Source: Nemania diffusa
Taxonomy: Eukaryota > Ascomycota > Sordariomycetes > Xylariales > Xylariaceae
Reading direction: 5' to 3'
DNA: 64,000 nucleotides
NCBI GenBank assembly: GCA_038501195.1
Contig: JBBPUQ010000009.1
Span: forward strand, 682,001 to 746,000
Shown: one piece after another, positions 38,768 through 52,400 of the stretch
Layout of the letters: every line of letters starts with the position of its first letter
Numbering within the stretch: the stretch's first letter is position 1
The notes under the pieces: generated by a model
Databases searched by the model: none
What the model was told of the DNA's origin: nothing
Seen by the model: only the letters and a program-made list of their open reading frames with translations
Position numbers and translations under genes: made by a program

Positions 38768-41375
38768 GTGGCGCGAGAAGCGCGATCAGGCTAGGGGAGA
38801 GAGGGAAGGAATGGGAATAGGGGCTGCTAGCAGGGAAGGGCATACTGTGCGCGTGCCAGAGAGGAAGATATCCATCCGTTAGGTACTGCCGTGCCTCGTG
38901 CGGAGTCAAAGCGCGGTGTGGACAGAAAGCATGGCATGGCGCGCGAGGCTGGTCTGTTTAGGTAGTCTAGCGCGTTCTGTCGAGCTATACCTACTTACCT
39001 CATACACAATGCGCACGGCCTAACACGTGCGGGCGAGCGTGTACCATCTATCCATACATACACTAATAGGTACTAAGAAAGTCGGCAGGTAGGGCGGTCT
39101 CTGCCTCGAGTGCCTAGCACCACGAGGTCAATGGACCGAGCTACCGGACCTGTAATCTGAGGTTTAGAAAAGTTCTAGCGGCTGCTTTAAGGCCGGGTAC
39201 GTGTATATACATTACAGCATGCTACGGACGGAGATAAATAGGGTGTTTGATTCTCGTTTGTTTAGTACTTACCTATCTACACCACAACAAGAACAGTCTA
39301 TCTACGCATAGTCGTTCTACTGAATGAGTCCCTATGCCTGTTGTAGACTGGCCGTTTGCATCTGATATGAGCATGAGCTGATTGTCGTGCGCGATGCCGT
39401 GAGCTAAGAGATATCCTGATGCCACTTCTCGCGCTCTAGATTCTGTAGATAGTAGTAGGGCGAATCTGGACGTTAGCTGGGGTCGCATGCCGGCCGGCAG
39501 TCTGTCTGGGGTCCAGAAGGGGTTTACTTAGGGCGGCGAGATCTCCCTATTTACTTCTTGCTACCTAGGTATCCGGATAGACTTGGTTTTTCTAGCTTCG
39601 TCTGGACTTGTTGTTAGTTAGTTAGATTGGTGGGCGTATGGGGTTAGTTACGGTCAGGACGTCTATAGATAGGTAGATAGATGTTAAAATAGAGACAGAG
39701 AGATTAAGTTCGAGCATGTGATCATGCACAGCAGTCGTACTTAGCGTCCTGGGGGAAATTGGGTATATGCGGTTGCTGAATAGCTATTTACTACTACTGC
39801 ATGGTACTCGTGTGTGTCTGCCTCTCTGGTCCTTCGAGCGGTTTGGGCGTCAAGGTGACTTCAAGGTGAGATTCCTTCCTGGTAGCGTGAAGTCCGCCCA
39901 TAGTCGGGGTGTGCTGGTGGCCAGACGGCAGTGTGCCTACTCCCTAGTCTAGCTGGCCGCTGTCCCATCCCATCCCATCCCATCCCTGGGGCTAAGCTAA
40001 GCTACACTAATTAGCAAGCCTAGGCCTAGACTCGGTAATACTTTCTGAGGAGGAATTTAACTATGTAAAATGGGTGATAGGTAGGCATTGGGCACGGCAC
40101 ATACCGCTTCGCGCGCGCAGTGGCAAGGTATCGTGCCCTGGGCCCTGTATGTACGTACATACACATGACATGCATACGTAGTTGGGCATAGCTTGGGGAC
40201 GTTAGCTCGTAGACCGTTTGTCCCAACTAGGTAGGTAGAACGCTTCTATCGCCCAGTATAAAATCCAACCATGTGTTCGTGGGACTTGCATTAGTGTGCG
40301 AGGAATAGTCCCCACCAACATTTTCTTGGGCGCATCTTAGCGTTCGAAAAGGACGGCAAGGCCAGTCTTCGTATTTGCTGCTGGTATATTGCTGTCTATG
40401 CGTATGTACGTATGGATGTGGAAAGTAGTTAGTAGGCGTACGTATACGTACGGTCTGTATGGAGAGGCGGCATGGTATGTATGTACGCAGTACGTATGGG
40501 TGAAATGCGTGTTGGAGTGCCCTTGCAGCAGATGAGTGTGCGAGCGAGCCGTGATGCAGGAACCCGATCAATCCTGGAGCAAATGACGTGGATTCACGAG
40601 GATTGTGTTATCGATCCCCAGGAACACCGGTCAATCAATTCAGAAAGGGTTTCTAACCCCGATGGCCCTGGACAGCTTATTATGTCTACACCCGCTATAA
40701 AATTTGCTTATTGGCCATATAATGGGGATCTTATTGCCATGGTTTTTGACCTCATCGCCTCGTCGGCTGGATAAACATGGTAGAAACATTCGTATAACAC
40801 TCAAAGCTGGTGTCCACGCGTGTCTTCTTGATTCAAAGTGGAATAGTCATAATGCATTGTTCGAATAGCACAACTGATTAGTAGTGAGCGTTACGTGTCG
40901 CGCGGGTACGGGGATCAATAGATCAGCCAGGGCTAACACAGGGAAAAGGCTTATCCCTTGAGCAGAATCTATAGTTTATAGACGTATAGGTGCTGCCGTC
41001 TTGTGGACGTTTCGTTTGATGACGACGTTGACGAGGTGCGAGAGAAACATCTCAGACCAACGCCTCGTAGATGTTCATGCTAGGTAGTCTGTACATACCT
41101 AGTCTCATTCCCATACTAATTTTAGAGTCCATGGTTGCATGAAAGGAACCATTATGGGGGAAGGGTCCGGGGATTTGATCCGTTCTGCTTCCCCTTGCAT
41201 GGCACCCGCGCAATCGGTTCATGGCATCGCCGTTGTTAGGAGTGGTTTGTGATGCATCCTGTAGCCGCACCAAAAAGGACCCCTAAGACATAACTCTGTA
41301 CATACGTGCATATCTCTTGTACTGCAGATTGCGTGTATACCCCGGGATCATGGCGATGGGTCAGGACGCGCTCTC
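38768..41375. other. Intergenic region with TACGTA words and palindromes
   Basis: These 2.6 kb lie between the SNU114 and CIA2 3' ends. Short frames occur, but none is protein-like. Features seen: a CCCAT pentamer run at 39963-39988, a 16-base palindrome GTATGTACGTACATAC at 40147-40162, and another, CGTACGTATACGTACG, at 40437-40452. Confidence 0.5.
40147..40452. repeat. Pair of perfect 16-bp palindromes in TACGTA-rich DNA
   Basis: Two self-complementary 16-mers (40147-40162 and 40437-40452) lie 290 bases apart, with further GTACGTA and TACGTAT words between and after them. They are too short to be a transposon end pair. Function unknown. Confidence 0.5.
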
Positions 41376-42522
41376 TCAGACGCACGTCTCCAGCATCTTG
41401 TCAAGTACCCCCTTAAGAGTCGCGTTTTCTAGGGCTGCAGCGACTCTCTCCTTGTCGGCCAACTGCTTATTTACTTGGTCGTCTTGGCTGTGGGTTCCCT
41501 CCTTAATCATAACGTCGACACGGTAATTAGGAGGCAGTGCCTGCTCGAGGCGAACCCTGATACCAAGCCCGATGACGGTGGCAAGCGAGCAGTGGGTAAT
41601 GGTAGGTGTGATCTTGACAAGCACCTGGGTCAAGGTGTCTGGATCTGTAGCTGCAGCTGCAGAGGGAGAAGGGGTGATGTGGATGTCGGGGAGATTCACG
41701 ACAGCAAGCTGGCCCAGCGACAGCGGGTGCTCTGGGTCAGAGATGGTCGAAATGAGGTCTGCGAAACGTCAGTCGTCTGAAGTTGACAAGGGGTGTGACA
41801 TAGAAGCGGCTAGTGAGGAGTTCAAATCAGACAACACAAGAAAACTAGCTCCTCGTGAGATGCAATGTACTGTATGTAGGTTAGAAGTAGGCTAGAATTC
41901 ACTAAGAACACCTAGGAGTTCAAGCCCTAGACAGGTTGTGTGCACTATCTTAGTTTACGCGCCGGGTGGGCGATCATGAGGGCGCTGAAACGTGTAGTGA
42001 TGGTGATACTAGGTAGCGGTTATGGTGGTTGGTTTGGTGCCTGCGCTGCCAGTGCCTGTCTGTGCCTGCGCCTGAGCCTGAGCCTAAGCCTGTGCCTCTA
42101 CTGGCTATGCTTGTGCTTGTGCCCAAGACACCACACCCATGACAATACGCAACGCGCTTATCCGTGTGAGGTACTCTACGTACCCTATATGTTGGTAGTT
42201 GCTGGTGTAGAATCTAACTGTAGGTATGCCTGTATGCATGCAAACCCCGAATAGGATTAGAAATGAGAAACGAAAAAAGATAGAACCCACCATAAATCTC
42301 TTGCTCATCAATGGGTTCGATAGTAAACTCGTCATCACTGTCTGTGTCGTCTGACGCCCAGGGCACGTCGCAGAAGGGTGCAGAGAGGTACTCGGGCCTT
42401 CTCAGCACCACGTCTAGTTCCAAATCGCTATCCTTGCCACTTGCGACGACTCTCTTCTTGTGTCGTCTCGTGGGAAGTTCCGACACGTTCAGAATGGTGG
42501 GGTTGGCATTGTCCTTATCCAT
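41376..42522 (-). CDS. CIA2: Cytosolic Fe-S assembly protein Cia2 (MIP18 family)
   Basis: Cia2 is part of the CIA targeting complex, with Cia1 and Met18, that hands iron-sulfur clusters to cytosolic and nuclear enzymes. Two exons, 42522-42291 and 41758-41376, join in phase to 204 residues. The start at 42522 (MDKDNANPTILN) matches the usual fungal N-terminus. The frame stays open upstream, and a small upstream exon from ATG near 42705 is possible, so the start is moderately sure. Key parts: acidic linker then EPIDEQEIYDLISTISDPEHP (split here by the intron), LGQLAVVNLPDIHI, the reactive cysteine Cys134 in PTITHCSLATVIGLGIRVRL, and DVMIKEGTH and QVNKQLADKERVAAA, ending with a terminal Cys-Val. 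The 532-base intron is long and carries a hexamer tract. Confidence 0.92.
42037..42125. repeat. Degenerate GCCTGA/GTGCCT hexamer tract in the CIA2 intron
   Basis: About 14 degenerate six-base units of the type GCCTGN or TGTGCC run through the intron. A similar hexamer tract sits in SIN3 intron 1, and a purine version lies near 54338. Confidence 0.7.
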
Positions 42523-45500
42523 GTCGACGAAGATATCCGCGAAGGGAGCAAGCGGCAGCCGATTATTGTCGGTGTTGCGGGCTGGTAATACTGACCGGTG
42601 ACAAACAATTATATCTTCCAAATGCCGGTGTGGGTATGTGTTTATCCAGTGAGCTGGTCAGCTATCTACCTACCTCAAGGTTGTATGTAGATGGTTGAAG
42701 TTCCATGAATCATGCTGATGAGATTCTGACGATCATTAATTACTGTAGCACCTTAGAATTACTCTAGAGTGCCCAGTTGGTGGCAGCGGGGTATTATATA
42801 CAGTATACCTATACCTACTTCCCACAGTACGTATAAAATAGGCTACTTAAGCTTATTACGATAAGACACCAGCTGTCATATATATCTTCCCAGCTGACGG
42901 TAGCGACGTAGGCACCCGCTGTCAGTGTTTCTTAGTGCAGACACTTGCTGCTTGCTGATGTCATGCGTGCTTGCTTCTCTTCCTTCTACCTGAATACTAA
43001 TAGTTCGAGAACCAATCTACACTACCTGCACTAGTCACTAGTAAATGGTAGCGCAATGCAGTACGACCTGTACAGGTAGAAATGGCTGTGTCTTAAACCC
43101 CAAGATATGTCGATCATTGGGTCATCAAGATGCCTTCGGTTTAATTACCTAATTCATATGCCCAACCCAAGTAATGCGATCTCCCGTTCTCGAGGTCTGT
43201 AAGTAGATAGGTAGATATGTCTATATTTATCGCATTTACCGGCCAGGGTTCTCGTACATACACCACGCTACCGAGTACCTGCAGTATTGCGTACATACTT
43301 TATGTACTCGATAGACAAACATCTCGTGTACGTATGTAGGTAGGTACTCTACATGACAGCTTACTCTCATTTTATTATGGCGCATTGAGTTCATCTTCGG
43401 CCCCCATCTCGTGGCAGCCGAGCAGGACCATGTAGGTTGTCGTGTACTTGTAGCGTAAGTATGATGATGTAGGTAGTATGTACGCGTGTAAGTGTTCCGT
43501 AACCCCTACTTTGTAATACCTAAATACCTGGAACGAATGTTCTGCTGCATCGCCTGGGTTGTTTTCTGGAGATGGCCGCACATTCAGCTAATTCAGCTGG
43601 TAAGGTATTGCTCCATCTGACCCTGTCCGCGCGCCGTCGACCGAGGTCTGTTCCGACCAGATCTAGCCGGATGCTCAATCCTAACTGGTCGCCTTAGTAC
43701 TGGTCTGGACCAAGCCGATGCATTGGTACACCCATGCGGCTCCTTCTCTACATACCTAGGCAGGTATCTACCTATGTAGTCGAGCAATTCATCAAATCCC
43801 AGATCTTGGGAGAGGAGGGTAGGGTACGGAGTAGTGTGTACGGTAGAGTAGCGTGATGTAGCGGAGCGTAGCGTAGCGGAGGTCGGCAATGGTAAACGTA
43901 TTTTGTTCACTTCCCCGGATTTATCGTGAGTTTGACAGCCTGAGACCTGCCTACGACCCGCGACTGACCTGGTCTGCTAGATTCATCGGCTAGGTACTTA
44001 CGCGTACGGGAGTTGAAGCTCGGTCGTCTGTACGTCTGTACTTCACAGCCTTTCTCCTGGAATTGCCGGTGAGTTAGTTTCTTATGCCACCGCCGCCATT
44101 GGCGTCCCAATCGGCGATGACCGCGAATCTTAATCATGGTAATGCTACACTACTATAATACTTGGTTGTGTTCTGTTTTCTACTTATGTATAGTAACTTG
44201 ACATAATATACTTATAGTTAATATGTTTATCAGTGCTTTATGTAGGTATTATAAATAGTTCCAACAACGTTATATGCTTGCACTGAATATATTTTTCTTT
44301 AACTCAATTCCAACTTACTTAACCTACTACGTACATAACTACAGTCCGTACAGTTAAGTAGATAGATAGTGTACACTAAACCTACTCCCCCCTGTAAGCC
44401 AAGGCGCCCATACGTTCCAACACGCAACACACCGCTGTACGTACAGTAGGTGGTGCATATCGCGTGTGACAAGGCGTGCCTCACGAGCCCTGCATAATGG
44501 TTGAGTAATAAGACTCCAGGAGTCTACTGCGTACAGTAGTGTACACACAGACATCGACCTACGCATACGCCTAGGTACTACGCGATAGCGGGTTACTCCC
44601 CCCCACATGTAAGCCCGTCGCCCTTTTTCGACATCCGGGTGGGGGAGCCGCTAACTACAGGCAAACACAAGAGTACAGGGAGGTTGACATACTTACGTGT
44701 AGTCCTAGCTGCTGTCTTTTCCGGACTCGGGATAGGGATGCGTCCGGCTATAGAGATCAGCTAGGTACTCTGTATTCTGTAGAGTTACAGTGGTCTCTAG
44801 GTACCTGAAAAGCTTACTTACATACCTACATCATAGGAGAGAGTAGGTACATACTGTCTCACTCCGACACTCCGGACACCAAGTTTCGCATCGTCACATT
44901 CACACGAGTCCTGTAATCCGATAACTCTCCTAGTGTCACGCATCCAACGAGAAGCCTCGGCTGTGCCACAGCAGGCGGTTGTAAGACTACCTACAGTAAA
45001 GGTGAGGCCGAATCACCATAGGTAAGTAGGCATAAGTCTATAACCGCATGGCTACCTATTGTACTTACTCTGTATAGTGTATACGTACGCAGAGCGCATA
45101 GCTTATGCGTATGGGTAGGTAGTTAAAAAAGATCGTCGTGGAAGAGCGTCATCTTGATCGGCCCGTTCGCATTCATTTAAGCGGGATTGTACTAATAATA
45201 GGGACTTTTGTTTGTATAGAGTACGTAACCATACGATAATACGAGCCATATCGGGAATACTGTTCGTCCTCTGTGGCTTTGCAATGTCGTCCTCTAAGGT
45301 GAAGAATGAATAAGAGAAAAGGAATAGTAATTAATTATGTGAATAATAGCAACGATGGATTATTAAACAAGGTTATTCGGGCTGCTGCGGCTCAAAAGAG
45401 GGAAGGAAATATTATGCGTACCTTAGGTATCGACAGAATACCTACATATCTGCCGCCCGAGCTAGGTACATAAGCTACCTACCTAACCTATTACTAAATA

Positions 45501-48500
45501 CTAAATATAATTTGTGCCTTTTCCCCAAACCCGGTCGTATTCGGCGTTAAGGTTGTCAACCCGGGTCCAGGGCTGGCGGGAGAGTATCCATGGCGGGCGG
45601 GCTGCCAAATACTTTTTCGGCATCTTCCTTTTTATCTTGACAGCTTTGACAGGTACGTATGTAGGTTGGTAATCCTTGAACGGTAAATAAGATAGAGATC
45701 ACCGCCCGGCCATGTAAACTATCCGTCATAGGCATGACGGGATATGGTTTAAGGTCCCTTTTCAGCCTACCTAGGGAGCTGCTAATGCACGCGACAGTGC
45801 ACAGTACGTTCGCTTAATTCGATGCATGGAATTGCCGCATCGTGACTGGGGATTTCTGGGTTACGACGGCGGCAACGGGCCCATGATTTGCTCACTATGG
45901 ATGCTGGTATAGTAACATTGCTGGCCCGTCTGCCGCCGCGGAAGCAAATGCCATTTCATTTGTCTGTAAGGGTTGAAAGGGCCCATACACGACGAGCAAC
46001 TTGATCTGACACATACGCACCGTGATTCGCAGATTAATGGAGGATGGATTGCGATAGTCAACTTCTCGCGAGTGCGAGTGCGATTACAATCTCACACTTA
46101 CAGCATATCTACAGCGTACAAGAAACAGTACTTTACATGTCTATAGTAGCACAGTAACTACCTACCCTACCTAGATAGATACTACCTACACACACACGTA
46201 TAGCACTGGTGTCCTACGCTATCTTTATTACACTAGCATTACGTAGATGGCGCGTGAATATCATCTATGATATTTCTTACCTCCCCCCATTCCTGATATA
46301 TCGAAGGCTGGTTCTTGAAAGGGGCACATATTGCGGCGTCCTCTATGTACTTGTATGGATTACATCGGTGAGAGATTTGAGAGCGACGATGAGGACTGAC
46401 TAGCCAAGTCCTAGGAGTTGGTGATACAGTAGCTGTATGAACGACCTACGCATACATACGCTCTGTGCACCGACTCCCGCCTCCAACTACCCTATAGACT
46501 ACTTGTAGATACGGCTCGTACATGCAATCAATCAAACAAACATTCGTTCTCGTTACGTCAGCTCGCACTACTATCTCTCCCGCCGTGATGGCGGTCTCAT
46601 ACTTGTTAGCAGCCTGTTACAAAACATCAACTCACGCCACTTTTGGAATCGATATGTGTCACCTATATAGTGGCTACCTAGCCCAAGTCGCCCAATACTC
46701 AGCAGGTTAGGAGGTTAGGAGGTACCCGCCGCCGCAACCCATGGAGTTTCACCTTATTAGAATGCATAGGTACATACGTATTCTGTACATAGTAGGTTAA
46801 TATGTATGAACGCATTAGGTAGAGGTTTAACCGGCTTCGTGGCCCGGGCTACCTTACTGTAACGGTATTCGGGCCATTTTTTGGCCGATTATTCAAGTCC
46901 TTCGAAAATAGCATCGTCAGACCGACCACCTACATACAGTACCTACTCTACCTATTGCTCATATGAAGCTCACGAGCGATGAGACGAATTGAGAATACGT
47001 ACGCACACGAAAAACAGGGACCAATGAACACGGCAATCAGTCTCCATGTTAATCATATGAATTCATGCCAAGTATAATGCATGCTAATTAATTGATCAAT
47101 GGTGCTAGTTTAGTGCAGGTAGTAATACGATGCTGTAGCACGTGTGTGTATGTGGCCATGTTCGGGCAATACCTACAGATCTTATACATCTGGTATGAAT
47201 GTACCTTTGCTGTCATCTACACAGGCATACTAGCAATCTATTGTATATAATCAGAGGTGTAGACATTGTCGCGAGTGAGCTCTGTCGCACGCAGCTCTAG
47301 CTACAACACCCTAGCGCTATAAGTATATAGATTAGCTCATGATTCAAGACACTAGGTAAGTCTCCCAATCTACAAGTACATGGCTAGACCAGATAGATGC
47401 GTGATTAGCAGATAGATCTCTTTGCTAGTTCTCGATCCGGATGTTTCCATTTCCCACATGGTATGGTACTGTGCATATATAGGTATTCAGCTCGATATCT
47501 ACGTCTGTCTCATACAGGTATGGAATGTGACAGCAGAGGCCACCCCGAAACACGACAATAAGGTGTTTGTTAGTTAGGGATACCAACCTGGGTAGGTGTC
47601 GCTCACTAGCAGCATTATGAAGCTTGTGACAGTTGTTCTAACGCAAGGGGCTAGAAACGCAACATGGGACAGAACTTGACAGAACAAACCTGAAAGACAG
47701 AACAGCAGAGACGACTGTAATTTGCCTACCTCCCTACTTCCTACCTACTTACATACCTATCTACCTACCTAATAGCACAGTCACCCTATTTTCGGCCCCA
47801 ATCTGGTGGGCGGCAAGTGGCAATCTAATTTGGCTTAACACTAAACATGGACACTACTAATACGCGTACTACTATCTACTATTCGCTGTGCTTAATGCTG
47901 CTGCTGCTGCTGCTACTACATACTACACTACATAGTACATACCTACTATGTGGATAAGATGTTGGATAGATACAGTATTGTACTGTACAGACCACTCCTA
48001 ACGACGCCTTACCTACTATTACACCACACTAACTGCGCTACCAAACACCACCCCCACACAGGCCCCTTGTGCATGCCCCACGACTACTGTTAGTAGTAAT
48101 ACCGTAGATCGCATCGAGAACACCAGCGGCGCTTGGGTCAGGTTGATGGCTGTTATCAATACACCTCCCGTACCCTGCAGATCCAAACGTGGGTAGGTAC
48201 ATGATCTATCCGGGCACCTCACTCGGTCATGGTTGGCTAGTTGGCACAGTGCGGTTGAGTGCACACGGTACGGTGTCAAGGTTGGTTACAATAACAACGT
48301 GCGTGGTGTAACACGGCGTTGGTACTTGAATCCTCTCCCGCCCTGCAGCCACTGAAGACACGGGACAGTGGGCAAAGCAGACGACAGGGAGTGCGCTATG
48401 GACAACCCTCACCACGCCATGCCCACACCCACCCCTCATTTTACTGTTATGTAGGTACCTACTGCCCTAGTCCCGGTTCCTCCTCTAGACCGGTGGGCTC

Positions 48501-49494
48501 TGGTTACGCTAAATGGTCCCGCTTCTTGGACAAGCTATATTCTGTACTCTGGCAAGTACACCTGGTACTCAGGCAGTAGGTAGACCACCGCCGCCTACCG
48601 CTACCTGGCTATAGCACACCCCAGCAGGTACTTGTGTACCCTGTACGGTACCTACTATGCCTGCCCACCTACATACACCTTGGGCTCTCTCCTCTCTCCC
48701 TCTCCCCCCCCCCAATGGCCGCCTTGATAATAAAGACTTATCCCCTCATCTGTCAAAACCCCGAAAGCCGGGTCTTCCCTGGCACCGGTATAGACGACAC
48801 GACATTCCAAGTTTAACTTGTCACGGTACAGGCTGGCCATTAAGCGCCATTTCGAACAACGACAGGGGACAAACCGGCTTTGAGACTACCTGCGAGCTGA
48901 TTGAGAATTGTCGAGTGGTGAAGCTTGAATCTCAGTGGCGCGCACGCGCAAAGGCGATCACCTATCCTATACAGCACTGTATAGTATACCGAGACAAAGT
49001 GTCACCCCTTTCTAGTAGCTCTCTGGCTGTCTCTTATTATCTGGCTCTGTCGCTCTCTGGCTCCCGGGCTCTCAGGATCAGTGTGCCGCCGCCGCCGCCT
49101 TAACATCCTACATCCACACTTGCTTGGTTTGGTACAGCTTGGAATCTCCACGACCCGACGACTCAACGATTCGATGGTTCCAGCGGCCGCAACGGCGACT
49201 ACCTACCTAATATAGCATTGCGCCAATCGCTGCCAACTTCTTAACTCTCCGGCTCTGTAGGGATTCGTTGGTTGTCTTGTCCACTCGATCACTAATTAAT
49301 TCCCCTACTCGACCCAAACTTCACACACGCCTTCGCGCATGACCGGGGCTTAAGGCTGCGCGCGACTGAACGTCGAGGGCTGGTTCTGCTGCTGCTGCTG
49401 CGACAGTCCGTCAACTAACCACCCAGTAACTCGGTTAACCAGCTAAGTCAGTCGGTTGGTCGGTCGATCGATCGGCCGCAGTCGCCGTCCCAGC
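42523..49494. other. 7 kb gene-poor region with TACCTA/TAGGTA tracts
   Basis: No coding region is supported on either strand. Open frames such as 43907-44137 (-) and 48657-49103 (+) lack family resemblance and typical codon use. The region is packed with TACCTA, TAGGTA, GTACATA and TACGTA words, often in short runs (for example 46155-46185, 47730-47775), plus a (CTG)n tract at 47898-47915. The last 500 bases carry pyrimidine tracts and a (CTG)5 tract at 49388-49403, and are probably the promoter and leader of the Zn2Cys6 gene. No tRNA was found by eye. A non-coding RNA cannot be excluded. Confidence 0.5.
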
Positions 49495-52400
49495 ATGTCG
49501 TCGAACGATCCCGCCGCGGCGCGCAGGCTACTGCCGCAAAGCGCACACGTGAACTCGTTCTCGTTCGTGCCGCCGTCATACCAGCCTCCCAGGGAGACCC
49601 AAAAGAGTTCGCTCTCCGAAATGGCCCCAACAGACCCGTGTTTGGTTGTTCTAACATGATACCTGCAGATTACGTTTTTGTGGATGAGCATAATCGGCAT
49701 AAGCGGTTGAAGGGTATGGATGGGCCCCTCTTGTTGTCGCCATTTCCGATCAATATAACTGACGCACTTGCGAATCGATAGTAATGAGAGCTTGCGAGGG
49801 TTGTCGAAGGAGGAAAATAAAATGCGACGCCGCCACGACCAACACATGGCCATGTTCGGCATGTATTCGTCTAAAGCTTCACTGCGTGCGCCCCAATGCC
49901 CAGTACGAGGGATCACCCGAGGAGACGCAAGCCTACGAGCCCTCGAGGGCCGAATTCGATGCCGGACGCGAGAGCTTTCGACAGATGGCCATGCAGCAAT
50001 CCACCTCTCAACACATGATGGCCGGTGGTCACCCAAAGACGACCATTTATGCGACCCCGCCCGGCTCTTACTCTCACCATCAAGCGGTATATCCCATGCC
50101 ACAGTACGGTGACGCCACTCCCGTGCAGCAGCACATGTCATACGGATCAGTACCTCCCGTCGGCGTGTTAGATCACTCTTACGCACCCGCGGGTGTCTTT
50201 CCAACGCCGCCGTTGCAAGAGATGCCCGCCCCGCCCTCAGAATCCTCGCCCGAGTCTTACCATGCAGAACAATACGGCCAGCATGATTTAGCAGACCTAC
50301 TTGGCCCCTTAAAACTTGACGAGAGAGGCACAGGTGAGTTAGCAGTTTGTCGCGGTAGCTAGTTGAAAGCGCTAACTTGATACTAAGCACCGTACCTTAA
50401 TAACAAACAAGCCCTGTCACAAGAGGAAGAACCGGCTCTAGAGGAGGCGGACGAATATAATAATACTCTACCAACCGTACACGCCCCAGGATCAAAAATA
50501 AGGATTCCACCAGAGTTAATGCCACCAGAGGAAACTATTTTGCATTACTTCGATCTCTACTTCACCCACGTACACCCATACGTCCCCGTCCTCAACAAGG
50601 CGCAACTATATCGACAATGGAACACGAATCGCGAATCCATATCTCCTCTACTATTAGAAGCTATTTTTGCTGTTGCTGAACGGCTCGCAGATGAACCTGC
50701 GCAAGGCCAGCAATGGATTGCTCTCGCCTCCAGTAAGTCTTCCCCTAAAATCGTTGGCTTGGTTACGGCCGATACTTACGATTATGTTGCGCAGAGCACG
50801 CGGATTCCTTCATGGACGTCCCGCGATTGAGTACTCTCCAAGCACTTCTCATCATCCTCAAGGCTCGGGAAGCAGTGCCAAAGCGTGGCTACTATTACCG
50901 GTCGTGGATGTCCATCGTTCATTGTGTGGCTATGGCCCGGGATCTCGGCCTCGACGAGCATTTTGAGAATCATAAGGCCGGAAAATCATGCGGCTCGACC
51001 CCGGCGGAGTGTCTAACGAAAACACGCGTTTGGCAGACGATATTCATCTGTGAAACTATGATTGCCGCCCCACAAGGTAGGTCCTTTCGCTGTTCGCTGT
51101 TGTATATATAATTGCTAAATGCTCTCAGGGCGAAATGACTTGTCTGTTGAACTCGAAAGCCTAGATTTCAACATCCCTCAGCCCATGCATGGCGTAGAAG
51201 ATGATGAGCATCAAATATCTCGTGACTTTATATTCTTCGTCCGCATCGTACGCATGGTCAGCAAGATGAACACAGTATACATCAAAGTGAAGAAGAGGAA
51301 GGATTGGGGTCTAGACCCCGAGTTTGTGCAGCTCAACCCACAGCTCAGATCTTGGCTCAACGAACTTCCGCCACATATGACGGTCAACTTTCCCCGAGAT
51401 GGATCGCCACCTTGGTTACCGTCCCATTTTATCGGGAACGTGCACTCTTATTATCATCTAGCCACGATTCTGCTTCGTCGGCCACAGCTGACATTTTTGG
51501 AGCCCATGAGCCTCGATGGGCAGTGGAAGTCACATATGATGACGTCCTATGCTTCGGCGAAGGCCCTGTGTCGCCTACAGGAGTCTATGCTACAATCATT
51601 TGGACTAAGTGGACTTCAGTGCATGCAAAGAGGCATCAGCTTCACGATTTATGGCATCCTATCCTGCATCGTCCTTCATCTTGTGCGTCGCTCGTCCCCC
51701 TCAATCGAGAACAACGAGAGGCAATTCTAACAATTGAATAGGTCGCATTAACTTCTCCAGATCCGGAAATCAATACTGACTCTCGGGATTACTTCACCCG
51801 CCATATGCGAATTCTAGAGAAAACCATGACATCTTGGCCTCTGCCAGAGATGCTGAAGCAGATCGATGCAGTGAGGGAGGCGTTCTCTGCCGATACCAGG
51901 AAACCATTTGTCTTGAAACCTAGTTTCCCCTATGGTAGTCCCCATCCTAGTACGCAGTCGAGCCCACCTCGGGCCCCTACTTTTAAACCTCCCATGCTCC
52001 GGACCAATTCCCTGGACCCAAACCTGGATGTCCATGGCGGTCATCATTCACACGTCAGTTATCACCCCATCACGCCCATATCTGTTGCCTCGGGGGACGG
52101 CAAGGGTGACTCTCCTTCTATACAGTCGCTTCCCATGCTTGGTGCCGGTCAAAGTACACAACCACCACTCTCCCATAGCCTGCCTTTGGTAGATCCTCCT
52201 ACGTGGAACCCATCCCGAATATTTGAGTAAGTGGTCCTCACCTCCAACATAACAACGTCATAACCCCCTTTACCTCCGCTTTATCCAGTAGACAGTATAT
52301 ATTTGCCGTGTCCAAGAAGCTAACACCCGCACGCCCGTAGCCAATGGAATTCAACGTTTGGTACGCCGCTTCATGCCCAACCGGCCTCAGTAACCCCACA

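Noticed and set aside
43907..44137. 76-codon basic frame starting with ATG (MIKIRGHRRLGRQWRRWHKK)
   Set aside because: It vaguely resembles a ribosomal or basic peptide but matches no family I know, is followed by no further exon, and lies in word-repeat-rich intergenic DNA.
46155..47775. TACCTA-rich runs considered as a CRISPR-like or satellite array
   Set aside because: There are no fixed-length repeats with spacers of constant size; the words are short and irregularly placed, and CRISPR arrays are not expected in fungi.
48657..49103. 148-codon frame upstream of the Zn2Cys6 gene
   Set aside because: Pro/Ser/His-rich translation from pyrimidine-rich promoter DNA, no ATG-proximal family motif; likely chance.
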